Source: Eubacterium sp.
GTDB taxonomy: Bacteria; Bacillota; Clostridia; Lachnospirales; Lachnospiraceae
Reading direction: 5' to 3'
Assembly (NCBI GenBank): GCA_017433295.1
Contig: JAFRHL010000037.1
Coordinates: 62,001 to 126,000 of the forward strand
DNA length: 64,000 nucleotides
A program made the position numbers and the translations under genes. Shown here one piece after another: positions 8,917 through 16,415 of the stretch. The notes under the pieces are model-generated. The model worked only from the letters and a program-made list of their open reading frames with translations, searched no databases and was not told where the DNA came from. How positions within the stretch are numbered: position 1 is the first letter of the stretch; every line of letters begins with the position of its first letter.

Positions 8917-10311
8917 TTGAACTATTATCTGGCAATTGATATCGGTGCTTCCAGCGGCCGCCATATGCTGGGACACCTTGAAGACGGGAAGATGGTACTG
9001 GAGGAAATGTATCGTTTTCCGAATGGCATGGAGAAGGTGGACGGCTCCCTTTGCTGGGATGTGGAGAAGCTTTTCTTCCACATAAAGGAGGGAATGAAGG
9101 TCTGCAAGGCGGCCGGCAAGGTGCCGGTTTCCATGGGAATCGATACCTGGGCGGTGGACTATGTCCTCCTTGACGAAAAGGATGAGATCCTCGGGAAGAC
9201 CTATGGATACCGGGATGCCCGTACAGAAGGCGCTGATCTGGAGGTATATAAGTATGTTTCCCGTCAGAACCTGTATGCAAAGACCGGGATCCAGAAGCAG
9301 ATCTTTAACACAATCTACCAGCTGATGGCTGTGAAAATGCAGGAACCGGAGCTTCTTGAACAGGCCCGGACCCTGTTGATGATTCCCGATTATTTTAACT
9401 TCCGCCTGACGGACGTAAAAATGACGGAGTATACCAATGCCACCACGACCCAGCTGGTTAGTCCCCTGACAAAGGACTGGGATCCTTATCTGATAGACCT
9501 GCTTGGTTATCCGGGAAAAATCTTTACAGAAATAAAAGAACCCGGCACCCTGGTGGGAGACCTGAGGCAGGATATCATCGACGAAGTGGGATTTGACACC
9601 AAAGTGGTGCTGCCGGTCACCCATGATACCGGCTCCGCCGTCGTGGCTGTACCCACAGAAGACGATTCCTGCATGTACATAAGCTCCGGCACCTGGTCGC
9701 TGATGGGGACAGAGCTTATGAAGGCGGACTGCTCCTCCGCTTCCCGGGAGGCAAACCTCACCAATGAAGGCGGATATAACTACCGTTTCCGCTACCTGAA
9801 AAACATTATGGGTCTGTGGATGATCCAGTCGGTAAAGAAGGAATTTAAGGAAGACCATACCTTTGCGGAGATCTGCGATGAGGCCTCAAAGCAGAAGATC
9901 CTCTCCATTGTGGACTGTAATGACAGCTGCTTCCTGGCTCCCGAAAGCATGATCGACGCAGTGAGGGATTACTGCGAGAGAACCGGCCAGCAGGTTCCGG
10001 AGACCGACTGGGAGATCGCTGCCGTAATCTACAACAGCCTGGGTGAATGCTATGCAAAGACCATAGAGGAGATCGAGGCCCTTACCAAGAAGAAATATAA
10101 TACCATTCATGTGGTGGGTGGAGGGTCCAACGCGGAATATTTAAACCAGGTAACGGCGGACCGCACCGGAAGAACAGTCATTGCCGGCCCCGGAGAAGCC
10201 ACAGCCATCGGCAATGTGGCAGTTCAGATGATTGCCGCAGAAGAGCTGACGGATCTTAAGGACGCCAGAAGGTGCATCAGGGATTCCTTCCCCCTGCGTC
10301 ATTATAGCTGA
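8917..10311 (+). CDS. rhaB: Rhamnulokinase
   Basis: A 464-residue FGGY-family sugar kinase. The N-terminal lobe begins AIDIGASSGRHMLG (phosphate-binding turn). Then come WAVDYVLLDEKDEILG, the FGGY_N/C junction THDTGSAVVAVP near residue 231 (catalytic Asp in HDTGSA), SSGTWSLMG, and the C-terminal adenosine motif VVGGGSNAEYLNQVTAD near residue 394. Length and motifs match RhaB. Translation starts at TTG (8917) with GGAGGA at 8905-8910, 6 bases away; no in-frame ATG is better placed. It phosphorylates L-rhamnulose at C1. A start at TTG suggests modest translation relative to its neighbours. Confidence 0.93.
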   Translation: MNYYLAIDIGASSGRHMLGHLEDGKMVLEEMYRFPNGMEKVDGSLCWDVEKLFFHIKEGMKVCKAAGKVPVSMGIDTWAVDYVLLDEKDEILGKTYGYRDARTEGADLEVYKYVSRQNLYAKTGIQKQIFNTIYQLMAVKMQEPELLEQARTLLMIPDYFNFRLTDVKMTEYTNATTTQLVSPLTKDWDPYLIDLLGYPGKIFTEIKEPGTLVGDLRQDIIDEVGFDTKVVLPVTHDTGSAVVAVPTEDDSCMYISSGTWSLMGTELMKADCSSASREANLTNEGGYNYRFRYLKNIMGLWMIQSVKKEFKEDHTFAEICDEASKQKILSIVDCNDSCFLAPESMIDAVRDYCERTGQQVPETDWEIAAVIYNSLGECYAKTIEEIEALTKKKYNTIHVVGGGSNAEYLNQVTADRTGRTVIAGPGEATAIGNVAVQMIAAEELTDLKDARRCIRDSFPLRHYS

Positions 10312-10391
10312 TGAAACAGAGGCGGCAACGAAATCGGGCAACCTAATGTAATTGTTAAATTATATGATTGAATTATAGAGGAGAAAAAAGA

Positions 10392-11219
10392 ATGAAGGTA
10401 TTAGATGCAAAATTTGTCCAGGGTTTTATTAGGATGTGCAATGACGGCTGGGAACAGGGCTGGCATGAGAGAAACGGCGGAAACCTGTCCTACCGTATCA
10501 AAGATGAAGAGATCGCGGAGATCAGAGACGAGCTTAAAGTAACAGATAACTGGCAGGAAATCGGGACAGAAGTTCCGAAGCTTGCGGGCCAGTATTTCAT
10601 GGTGACCGGCAGCGGGAAATATTTCAGAAATGTGATCCTGGATCCGGAAGATTCCTGCTCGATTATTGAGATCGATGAGACAGGAAGCAGGTACCGTATT
10701 CTCTGGGGTATGGTAAATGGCGGGAGACCCACCAGCGAACTGCCCTCCCATCTTATGAACCATGAGGTAAAGATGGCCGCTTCCGGCGGAACCCACAGGG
10801 TCATCTACCATGCCCATACAACCAATACCATCGCCCTGACCTTTGTCCTCCCTCTGGAAGACGAAGTATTTACCAGAGAGCTCTGGGAGATGGCGACCGA
10901 ATGCCCGGTGGTATTCCCCTCCGGCATCGGCGTGGTGGGCTGGATGGTGCCCGGCGGCAGGGATATCGCCGTGGCAACCAGTGAGCTGATGAAGAAATAC
11001 GATGTGGCAATCTGGGCACATCATGGTATGTTCTGCTCCGGTGAAGATTTCGACCTGACCTTCGGCCTTATGCACACCGTTGAAAAGTCCGCGGAGATCC
11101 TGGTGAAGACCCTTTCCATGACATCCGAAAAGCGCCAGACCATCACGCCGGATGAATTCAGGGCACTGGCTAAAGACTTCAAGGTTGAACTTCCTGAAGA
11201 GTTTCTTTACGAAAAATAA
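10392..11219 (+). CDS. rhaD: Rhamnulose-1-phosphate aldolase
   Basis: The ATG at 10392 (after AGAGGAG at 10377-10383) gives 275 residues, against 274 in E. coli RhaD; a longer TTG reading from 10368 would run through the ribosome site. It is a class II aldolase with zinc ligands His140 and His142 in IYHAHTTN and a third His in the IWAHHGMFCSG stretch, plus the substrate loop NGGNLSYR near residue 28. It cleaves L-rhamnulose-1-phosphate to dihydroxyacetone phosphate and L-lactaldehyde. The lactaldehyde is the natural substrate of the FucO enzyme encoded 1.6 kb downstream. Confidence 0.95.
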   Translation: MKVLDAKFVQGFIRMCNDGWEQGWHERNGGNLSYRIKDEEIAEIRDELKVTDNWQEIGTEVPKLAGQYFMVTGSGKYFRNVILDPEDSCSIIEIDETGSRYRILWGMVNGGRPTSELPSHLMNHEVKMAASGGTHRVIYHAHTTNTIALTFVLPLEDEVFTRELWEMATECPVVFPSGIGVVGWMVPGGRDIAVATSELMKKYDVAIWAHHGMFCSGEDFDLTFGLMHTVEKSAEILVKTLSMTSEKRQTITPDEFRALAKDFKVELPEEFLYEK

Positions 11220-11245
11220 TCCGGATTCGAAATCCTTTTTCTGAT

Positions 11246-11824
11246 ATGAATGAGAATTTAGAACAGATGGCCCGGGATCTTACAGGCCGGAAAGAAAAAA
11301 ATCTGATCCTTTTTATTGAAGCATTGAAGCGTTGCCTGAAAAAAGACTCATTTGAAAGGATCTCCGTCGGTGATATAGTGGAGGCTGCCGGCAAAAGCCG
11401 GCAGACCTTCTATCGCTGCTGCGATAACAAATATGATCTGGTAAACCGCTATCTGGGTATGATTATTTTAAAAAGCTACCGCCGTATGGAAAGAGGAATG
11501 TCCCTTAAAGAGGCGCTGACCCTGAAGTTTAAGATCATGGAGCCGGAGAAGGACCTGTTTGCCCAGACCTTCCGTTCCAATGATTATGAGAGCCTGCACA
11601 GCTTCACCCACAGGCTGATCTACTCAATCTATCTGGACCTTTATAAGAAAATCAGCAAAAAAGAACCCGGAAAAGAAGAACAGATCCTGCTTGATATGCA
11701 CTGCGAAGAGTCCATTTATGCCACTGTCAAATGGTCCTGCCGGGAGATCAATAACACTCCCGAGGAAATGGCAGACCTTCTTATGGAGGCCATGCCCGCA
11801 AAACTGAAGAAAATGTATGTTTAA
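11246..11824 (+). CDS. TetR-like transcriptional regulator
   Basis: A 192-residue protein. The N-terminal helix-turn-helix at about residues 22-60 has the TetR signature: ISVGDIVEAAGKSRQTFYRCCDNKYDLV, with the typical TFYR.F..K turn. The C-terminal 130 residues are helical and resemble the ligand/dimer domain of the small DhaS-like TetR subgroup. It lies 26 bases after rhaD and has no convincing ribosome site, so it is probably read through from the rhamnose operon. Its target is unknown. The gene ends at a REP-like palindrome. Confidence 0.8.
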   Translation: MNENLEQMARDLTGRKEKNLILFIEALKRCLKKDSFERISVGDIVEAAGKSRQTFYRCCDNKYDLVNRYLGMIILKSYRRMERGMSLKEALTLKFKIMEPEKDLFAQTFRSNDYESLHSFTHRLIYSIYLDLYKKISKKEPGKEEQILLDMHCEESIYATVKWSCREINNTPEEMADLLMEAMPAKLKKMYV

Positions 11825-11834
11825 GGGAGACAGG

Positions 11835-11860
11835 GAGACAGGGGACGGTTCTCTGTCTCT
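11835..11860. repeat. REP-like palindrome R1
   Basis: One copy of the GAGACAGGGGACGGTTCTCT palindrome family, continuing GTCTCT. The 7-bp arms GAGACAG/CTGTCTC flank a centre that pairs with G-U wobbles in RNA form. A partial extra arm (GGGAGACAG, 11825-11833) precedes it. Four more copies occur at 14863, 14934, 44502 and 44551. Here it lies just after the TetR stop codon, where it could act as a transcript-end hairpin. Confidence 0.85.
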
Positions 11861-11864
11861 CATC

Positions 11865-11893
11865 TTGTTTGGGTGAGATTATTATGTTATAGT
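11865..11893 (+). promoter_or_regulatory. Predicted sigma-A promoter upstream of the Nudix gene
   Basis: TTGTTT (11865-11870) and TATAGT (11888-11893) are separated by 17 bases. It would start transcription near 11900, ahead of a broken small ORF and the Nudix gene. Confidence 0.5.
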
Positions 11894-11917
11894 AATAATA
11901 CAGTGACAGTATTAAAA

Positions 11918-12027
11918 ATGGTGGCTATGATCCTTGATGGGTGTAAAGACCTGGATGAAGCCAGGACAAGCTGGCTGAGTTTATGGATGATGAGAAGAAG
12001 GAAAGAGACAGCCGTCTGCCCGATTAA
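11918..12027 (+). pseudogene. Possible broken small ORF
   Basis: From ATG 11918 one frame reads MVAMILDGCKDLDEAR. After about 45 bases coding character passes to another frame, reading DKLAEFMDDEKKERDSRLPD up to TAA at 12025-12027, an acidic/basic helical tail of natural composition. A single indel near 11962 would join them. I do not recognise the family. It may be a remnant or simply chance. Confidence 0.25.
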
Positions 12028-12059
12028 GATTGGTCGTATATAGTCAGGAGGACAAACTT

Positions 12060-12557
12060 ATGAAGTATTGCATGGAATGCGGCACAAAGCTGGAAGAGCG
12101 TTTCCTCAAAAATGAGGGAATGGTTCCTTATTGTAAGACCTGTGAGGCATACCGGTTTCCGGTGTTTTCCACAGCGGTCAGTATGGAGGTGCTTAGTCCC
12201 GGGAGAGATAAGATACTCCTGATCAAGCAGTATGGGAAAGACAGGTATATTCTGGTAGCCGGATATGTAAATAAAGGGGAGAATGCCGAGGATACTGTGG
12301 TAAGGGAAGTGAAGGAGGAGCTGGGACTCACCGTGACGGACCTGCATTTTGAAAAAAGCGAGTATTTTGCCCCCAGCAACACCCTGATGCTGAATTTTTC
12401 CTGTGTGGTGGATTCCGAGAGCCTGTCACATATTTCGGAGGAGGAGATCGACTCCTGCCGGTGGTTTACCCTGGAGGAGGCTGCGGAAAATATCGCTGAG
12501 GGGAGTCTTGCGGGGATATTTTTGACCAGGTTTATTTCAAAGCAGAAGTCAGTTTAA
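12060..12557 (+). CDS. Nudix hydrolase with N-terminal zinc ribbon (NudC-like)
   Basis: The ATG at 12060 follows CAGGAGGAC (from 12047); the longer TTG reading from 12030 would include that site. The product has 165 residues. Residues 4-28 form a four-cysteine zinc ribbon (C4, C7, C25, C28), and the Nudix box is perfect: G-YVNKG-E-NAEDTVV-REVKEELGL. This layout resembles the second half of NADH pyrophosphatase NudC, but the protein is much shorter, so the substrate (NADH, a nucleotide sugar or capped RNA) is open. It stands as a single gene between the rhamnose operon and fucO. Confidence 0.85.
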   Translation: MKYCMECGTKLEERFLKNEGMVPYCKTCEAYRFPVFSTAVSMEVLSPGRDKILLIKQYGKDRYILVAGYVNKGENAEDTVVREVKEELGLTVTDLHFEKSEYFAPSNTLMLNFSCVVDSESLSHISEEEIDSCRWFTLEEAAENIAEGSLAGIFLTRFISKQKSV

Positions 12558-12628
12558 TATATTCTTGGGGGACAGAGAAATCTTTGTGGTTGGTGTTGTA
12601 TATTGTTCACAAAAGTTTCATGTCTCTG

Positions 12629-12642
12629 GTACAAATTTGTAC
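12629..12642. promoter_or_regulatory. 14-bp palindrome upstream of fucO
   Basis: GTACAAATTTGTAC is a perfect palindrome lying 20 bases before the -35 element of the fucO promoter. A related half (TTTGTACAA) recurs inside the promoter spacer at 12671-12679. This placement fits a regulator site for fucO. No factor can be named from the sequence. Confidence 0.45.
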
Positions 12643-12661
12643 GAATATACCATAATTCACC

Positions 12662-12691
12662 TTGACAGTATTTGTACAATTTTTGTATAAT
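12662..12691 (+). promoter_or_regulatory. Strong predicted promoter of fucO
   Basis: TTGACA (12662-12667) and TATAAT (12686-12691) are both exact consensus, with an 18-base spacer. The leader is about 100 bases long and ends in AAGGAGGT before the ATG at 12800. This predicts high expression of the alcohol dehydrogenase. Confidence 0.85.
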
Positions 12692-12799
12692 ATAAAAAAT
12701 ATAGTTATTCCGCAGGAAATATTTTGCCGGAATCTGCCGCCGGGCAGGGGCATTTTCTATGCGGGAGCACATGTTTATTTTTAAGGAGGTACATTTATT

Positions 12800-13945
12800 A
12801 TGGCTGTTAATCGTTTTGTCCTCAATGGAATTTCTTATCACGGACATGGCGCAATCAACGAGATTCCCGGAATCGTAAAAGCGAAAGGTTTCAAGAAGGC
12901 CTTTGTAGCTTCCGATCCTGATCTGGTTAAGTTTGGCGTAACCGCTAAAGTTACAGATCTTCTTGCTGAGAATGGTATTGAGTTTGAAGTTTATTCCGAT
13001 ATTAAGCCAAACCCGACAATCGAGAACGTTCAGCACGGTGTTGACGCTTACAAGGCTTCCGGCGCTGACTTCATGATCACTATCGGTGGTGGTTCCTCCA
13101 TGGATACCGGTAAAGGTATTGGTATCATCGTTAACAATCCTGACTTCTACGATGTTCGCTCCCTTGAGGGACTTTCTCCCACAACAAACCGTACTGTATT
13201 TACCATCGCTGTTCCCACCACAGGCGGTACAGGTGCAGAGTCCACCATCAACTACGTTATCACAGACGTTGAGAAAAAACGTAAATTCGTGTGCGTAGAC
13301 CCTAACGACATTCCTGACGTTGCAGTAGTAGATCCCGATATGATGGCTTCCATGCCCAAGGGCCTTACCGCTTCCACAGGTATGGACGCTCTTACCCATG
13401 CAATCGAGGGTTACACCACAGCAGCTGCCTGGGAGCTGGCTGACTGCCTGAACCTTGAGTCCATCCAGCTGATCGCAAAGAATCTCCGCGCAGCAGTTGA
13501 GAATGATCCCGACGGACGTGAGGGCATGGCTCTGGCTCAGTATGTAACAGCTATGGCTTACTCCAATGTTGGTCTTGGTATCGCTCATTCCATGGCTCAT
13601 ACACTTGGCGCTGTATATGACACACCTCATGGTGTTGCATGTGCTATGATGCTTCCTATCGTTATGGAGTTCAACCAGGAATACACAGGCGAGAAGTTCA
13701 AATATATCGCCGAGGCATTTGGTGTTGATACCACAGGTATGGATCAGGCAGCTTATCGTAAGGCAGCTATTGATGCCGTTCAGCAGCTTTCTGTTGATGT
13801 TGGAATCCCGACCAAGCTTGAGAAGTTAAAAGAAGAGGATCTTCCCTTCCTTTGCGAATCCGCTGCAGCTGATGCCTGTGCTCCCGGTAACCCGAGACAG
13901 GCTACTCTCGAAGAGTTCGAGGCTATGTTCCGCAAGCTGATGTAA
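12800..13945 (+). CDS. fucO: Lactaldehyde reductase (propanediol oxidoreductase)
   Basis: A 381-residue iron-containing alcohol dehydrogenase, nearly co-linear with E. coli FucO. The metal ligands fall at the same numbers: Asp196, His200 (GMDALTHAIEGY), His263 (AHSMAH) and His277 (DTPHG). The NAD-binding GGGSSMDTGKGIGII motif is near residue 96, and the FucO-specific YDVRSLEGLSPT and KRKFVCVDPNDIP stretches are present. It reduces L-lactaldehyde from the RhaD reaction to (S)-1,2-propanediol, regenerating NAD+ during anaerobic growth. It is monocistronic with its own strong promoter and a strong terminator, and its codon use looks optimised. No propanediol dehydratase or microcompartment genes are in view, so excretion of propanediol is likely. 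Confidence 0.93.
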   Translation: MAVNRFVLNGISYHGHGAINEIPGIVKAKGFKKAFVASDPDLVKFGVTAKVTDLLAENGIEFEVYSDIKPNPTIENVQHGVDAYKASGADFMITIGGGSSMDTGKGIGIIVNNPDFYDVRSLEGLSPTTNRTVFTIAVPTTGGTGAESTINYVITDVEKKRKFVCVDPNDIPDVAVVDPDMMASMPKGLTASTGMDALTHAIEGYTTAAAWELADCLNLESIQLIAKNLRAAVENDPDGREGMALAQYVTAMAYSNVGLGIAHSMAHTLGAVYDTPHGVACAMMLPIVMEFNQEYTGEKFKYIAEAFGVDTTGMDQAAYRKAAIDAVQQLSVDVGIPTKLEKLKEEDLPFLCESAAADACAPGNPRQATLEEFEAMFRKLM

Positions 13946-14024
13946 TCAGTACAGCATCAAAAAGTTTTTAATTCATCAAATTGGATGATATGACCGGGCT
14001 GTGAAACAGTCCGGTGACAGTAAG

Positions 14025-14055
14025 GCCTCCGGGGGAAAACCCCCGGGGGCTTTTT
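14025..14055 (+). terminator. Terminator of fucO
   Basis: GCCTCCGGGGG (14025-14035) pairs with CCCCCGGGGGC (14040-14050) around AAAA, one pair being T-G, followed by TTTTTG. A weaker hairpin, ACCGG-CTGT/ACAG-CCGGT, lies just upstream near 13992-14014. Confidence 0.9.
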
Positions 14056-14078
14056 GTTTGTATTGACAGTTATATGTA

Positions 14079-14107
14079 TTGACAATATTTCATATTTCCT
14101 GTATAGT
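14079..14107 (+). promoter_or_regulatory. Promoter of the TrmB-like regulator gene
   Basis: TTGACA (14079-14084), a 17-base spacer and TATAGT (14102-14107) give a near-consensus promoter. A second TTGACA lies at 14063. Because transcription must start near 14114, the protein cannot begin at the upstream TTG at 14054. Confidence 0.8.
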
Positions 14108-14125
14108 AGTACAGAAATGTACTAC
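14106..14125. promoter_or_regulatory. Operator-like inverted repeat at the TrmB-family gene promoter
   Basis: GTAGTACA GAAA TGTACTAC: perfect 8-bp arms with a 4-base centre, overlapping the last bases of the -10 box and the start site. This is the classical position for autorepression by the regulator encoded 50 bases downstream. The factor assignment is inference. Confidence 0.65.
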
Positions 14126-14176
14126 GCATCATTTGGCCCCCGGTTAGACATGATCAGCATGATCAGGAGAACAGAT

Positions 14177-14923
14177 ATGAGAGACCAGATTGAATTACTG
14201 ATGAATTTTGGCCTGTCAAGGCAGGAAGCTAAAATATACTATCTGCTTCTTACGGAGGGGATCATGAGCGGTTACGAGGCGGCCAAGCGGGCAGGTATGT
14301 CCAGGTCCAATGTTTACGGCGCCCTGGCAGGCCTGACGGAAAAGGGAGCGGCCTGTGTTCTGGAGGAACAATCGGTCCGCTATCAGCCGGTTCCCATTAA
14401 GGAGTTCTGTGATAATAAGCTCCGGGCTTTTGCTGACATGGCCAGGGAGCTTGAAGAGCATATTCCGGGATTTATTCCTGACAGCCAGAATTATATTACC
14501 ATCCACGGCAGGCAGAATATTGAGGATAAATGCCGTAATATGCTCACCCAGGCCGAATTCAGGGTATATTTTTCCCTGTCCTCCAGGCTGATGCCCCTGT
14601 ATCAGGAGGAACTCTCCGGACTGATTCGGGAAGGGAAAAAGGTCGTGCTGCTGACAGAAGAAGATTATCACCTTGAAGGTTGTATTCATTATGGACAGCG
14701 CCATGAGGACTGCCGGTTTCATCTGATCACAGATTCCAGATATGCCCTGACCGGTGAGTTTCAGGATCAGGTACATTCCACGGGGCTTTTTTCAGCCAAT
14801 CCCAACCTGGTCAAGCTCTTAAAGACAGCTCTGGCCAATGAGATCAAGCTCATAAGACTGAAGGAGACAGGGGACGGTTCTCTGTCTCCTCAGTTGACGG
14901 ATTTCCCTCGGATTTCCCCGTAA
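14177..14923 (+). CDS. TrmB-family transcriptional regulator
   Basis: The ATG at 14177 has AGGAG (14165-14169) 7 bases upstream and gives 248 residues. Residues 1-70 are the TrmB winged helix: LLMNFGLSRQEAKIYYLLLTEG, then the recognition helix AAKRAGMSRSNVYGALAGLTEKG. The C-terminal half looks like the TrmB/phospholipase-D-like effector domain (GRQNIEDKCRNML, FSLSSRLMPLY). The last 20 residues (ETGDGSLSP...) are encoded by an inserted REP-like palindrome and match the FtsH tail in this window. An inverted repeat at the promoter suggests autoregulation. The neighbour lysA may be a target, but that is a guess. Confidence 0.82.
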   Translation: MRDQIELLMNFGLSRQEAKIYYLLLTEGIMSGYEAAKRAGMSRSNVYGALAGLTEKGAACVLEEQSVRYQPVPIKEFCDNKLRAFADMARELEEHIPGFIPDSQNYITIHGRQNIEDKCRNMLTQAEFRVYFSLSSRLMPLYQEELSGLIREGKKVVLLTEEDYHLEGCIHYGQRHEDCRFHLITDSRYALTGEFQDQVHSTGLFSANPNLVKLLKTALANEIKLIRLKETGDGSLSPQLTDFPRISP

Positions 14924-14960
14924 GAGACAGGGAGGAGACAGAGAACCGTCCCCTGTCTCC
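14863..14960. repeat. Inverted pair of REP-like palindromes (R2, R3)
   Basis: R2 (14863-14889, GGAGACAGGGGACGGTTCTC then TGTCTCC) and R3 (14934-14960, the reverse complement) face each other across 44 bases. R2 lies inside the 3' end of the TrmB-like gene and R3 just before lysA. The pair can fold as two small hairpins or one large one, like a BIME in enterobacteria. No REP-associated transposase gene is in the window. Confidence 0.9.
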
Positions 14961-14998
14961 TTTTCCACAGATCAAATATAAAAGGAGAACATAGTACC

Positions 14999-16252
14999 AT
15001 GGAGAAAATACCATTTGTAACAAAGGAACAGTTAGAAGAGATAACAATGCAGTACCCAACTCCATTTCACCTGTATGATGAGAAGGGAATCCGCCGGACA
15101 GCCCGTGATCTTTATGAGGCGTTTTCCTGGAATGAGGGTTTTAATGAGTATTTTGCTGTCAAGGCAACACCTACTCCGGCAATCCTGAAAATATTAAAGG
15201 AAGAAGGCTGTGGAGTGGACTGTTCTTCCCTGACAGAGCTTATGATGAGTGAACGCTGCGGTTTTGCAGATGGCAGCTCCATTATGTTTTCTTCCAATGA
15301 GACTCCGGTCGAAGAGTATATCCTGGCCAAAAAGCTTGGCGCCATCATCAATCTCGATGACATCACACATATTGATTTTCTGAAGGAAACCTGCGGCATT
15401 CCCGAGAGGATCTGCTGCCGCTACAATCCCGGCGGAATCTTTTCCCTGGGTACCGATATTATGGACAACCCCGGCGATGCCAAGTATGGCATGACAAAAC
15501 CCCAGCTCTTTGAAGCTTTTAAAAGACTGAAAGCAGAAGGCGTAAAAGAGTTCGGGATCCATTCCTTTCTGGCCAGCAATACGGTATCCAATGAATACTA
15601 CCCGGTGCTGGCGGCCATTATGTTCAGCCTGGCCGTCGAGCTGAAAGAAGCCCTAGATGTAAACATCACCTTTGTAAATCTATCCGGCGGTATCGGAATC
15701 CCCTATAGCCCGGACCAGGAGCCCAATGACATATTTGCCATCGGACAGGGTGTGCGGGAAGCCTTTGAGGAAATTCTTGTCCCCGCAGAAATGGGTCATG
15801 TGAGCATCTTTGCGGAACTTGGCCGTTATATGCTGGCGCCCCACGGACATCTGGTAGTAAGAGCCATTCATGAAAAGCATATTTACAAGGAATATATCGG
15901 TGTGGATGCCTGTGCCGCCCATCTCATGCGGCCCGCCATGTACGGAGCATATCACCATATTACAGTAATGGGAAAAGAAAATGAACCCTGCGACCATGTA
16001 TATGATGTGGTGGGTTCACTTTGTGAGAACAATGATAAATTTGCCATCGACCGGAAGCTGCCGAAGATTGATAAGGGAGACCTGCTGGTTATTCATGATA
16101 CAGGGGCACACGGCTATGCCATGGGCTATAATTATAACGGAGCCTTAAGGAGCGCCGAGATCCTGCTTCAGGAGGACGGCACCGGCAGAATGATCCGCAG
16201 GGCGGAAACACCGGAGGATTACTTTGCCACACTGGAAGGCTTTGATTTTTAA
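14999..16252 (+). CDS. lysA: Diaminopimelate decarboxylase
   Basis: A 417-residue PLP enzyme of fold type III (Orn/DAP/Arg decarboxylase group 2). The PLP lysine is Lys55 in YFAVKATP. The glycine loop is LSGGIGIPY near residue 226, the phosphate-binding stretch is AELGRYMLAPHG near residue 277, and the second-subunit catalytic Cys is in VGSLCENNDKFA near residue 344. It makes L-lysine from meso-diaminopimelate. The start has AAGGAG 11 bases upstream, just after a REP-like palindrome. It differs in detail from classical LysA (HSFLASN in place of the usual HIGSQ), as is common in this clostridial subgroup. Carboxynorspermidine decarboxylase is a less likely alternative. Confidence 0.85.
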   Translation: MEKIPFVTKEQLEEITMQYPTPFHLYDEKGIRRTARDLYEAFSWNEGFNEYFAVKATPTPAILKILKEEGCGVDCSSLTELMMSERCGFADGSSIMFSSNETPVEEYILAKKLGAIINLDDITHIDFLKETCGIPERICCRYNPGGIFSLGTDIMDNPGDAKYGMTKPQLFEAFKRLKAEGVKEFGIHSFLASNTVSNEYYPVLAAIMFSLAVELKEALDVNITFVNLSGGIGIPYSPDQEPNDIFAIGQGVREAFEEILVPAEMGHVSIFAELGRYMLAPHGHLVVRAIHEKHIYKEYIGVDACAAHLMRPAMYGAYHHITVMGKENEPCDHVYDVVGSLCENNDKFAIDRKLPKIDKGDLLVIHDTGAHGYAMGYNYNGALRSAEILLQEDGTGRMIRRAETPEDYFATLEGFDF

Positions 16253-16280
16253 AAGGCCAGATTTTGAATAAATAACCAGC

Positions 16281-16404
16281 CGGGATGGGCATGGATATCT
16301 CCCCGGGTTCCGTTGCTCCTCGGAAACCCAGGACACATGGCGATTGTGTGTCTCTATTTCCTGCGGTGCAAAGTCACCCGGAGAGATATCCATGCCCGTT
16401 CCGG
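16281..16404 (-). repeat. Structured interspersed repeat, core copy A
   Basis: A 124-base near-perfect hairpin between the convergent lysA and HAD genes. Read on the minus strand it has conserved block 1 (GTGACTTTGCACCGCAGGAA, 16358-16377) and block 2 (16307-16326, TTTCCGAGGAGCAACGGAAC, one change from the other copies), separated by a 31-base loop whose GACACA/TGTGTC arms form a hairpin. The outer arms (GGGCATGGATATCTC / GAGATATCCATGCCC) differ from copies B and C but are fully complementary. No terminal inverted repeats flank it. On the plus strand it is followed by GTTTTTTATAT, so it may also end lysA transcription. Confidence 0.9.
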
Positions 16405-16415
16405 TGTTTTTTATA

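Noticed and set aside
8857-9858. Long minus-strand ORF (333 codons) opposite rhaB
   Set aside because: It is antisense to a clear rhamnulokinase, has no ribosome site and a composition typical of a shadow frame.
12600-12700. Rex (NADH-sensing) operator upstream of fucO
   Set aside because: The palindrome GTACAAATTTGTAC does not match the TTGTTAA-type Rex consensus.
12554-13630. 358-codon minus-strand ORF opposite fucO
   Set aside because: Cys/His-rich low-quality translation in the shadow of a highly conserved, codon-optimised gene.
14054-14176. Upstream start for the TrmB-like regulator
   Set aside because: It would lie before the -10 box of the only good promoter; AGGAG supports ATG 14177.
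16281-16404. Core repeat as a known riboswitch, self-cleaving ribozyme or IscB-type guide RNA
   Set aside because: No hammerhead, twister, T-box, c-di-GMP, SAM or other consensus I know fits the two conserved blocks, and no IscB-like gene is nearby.
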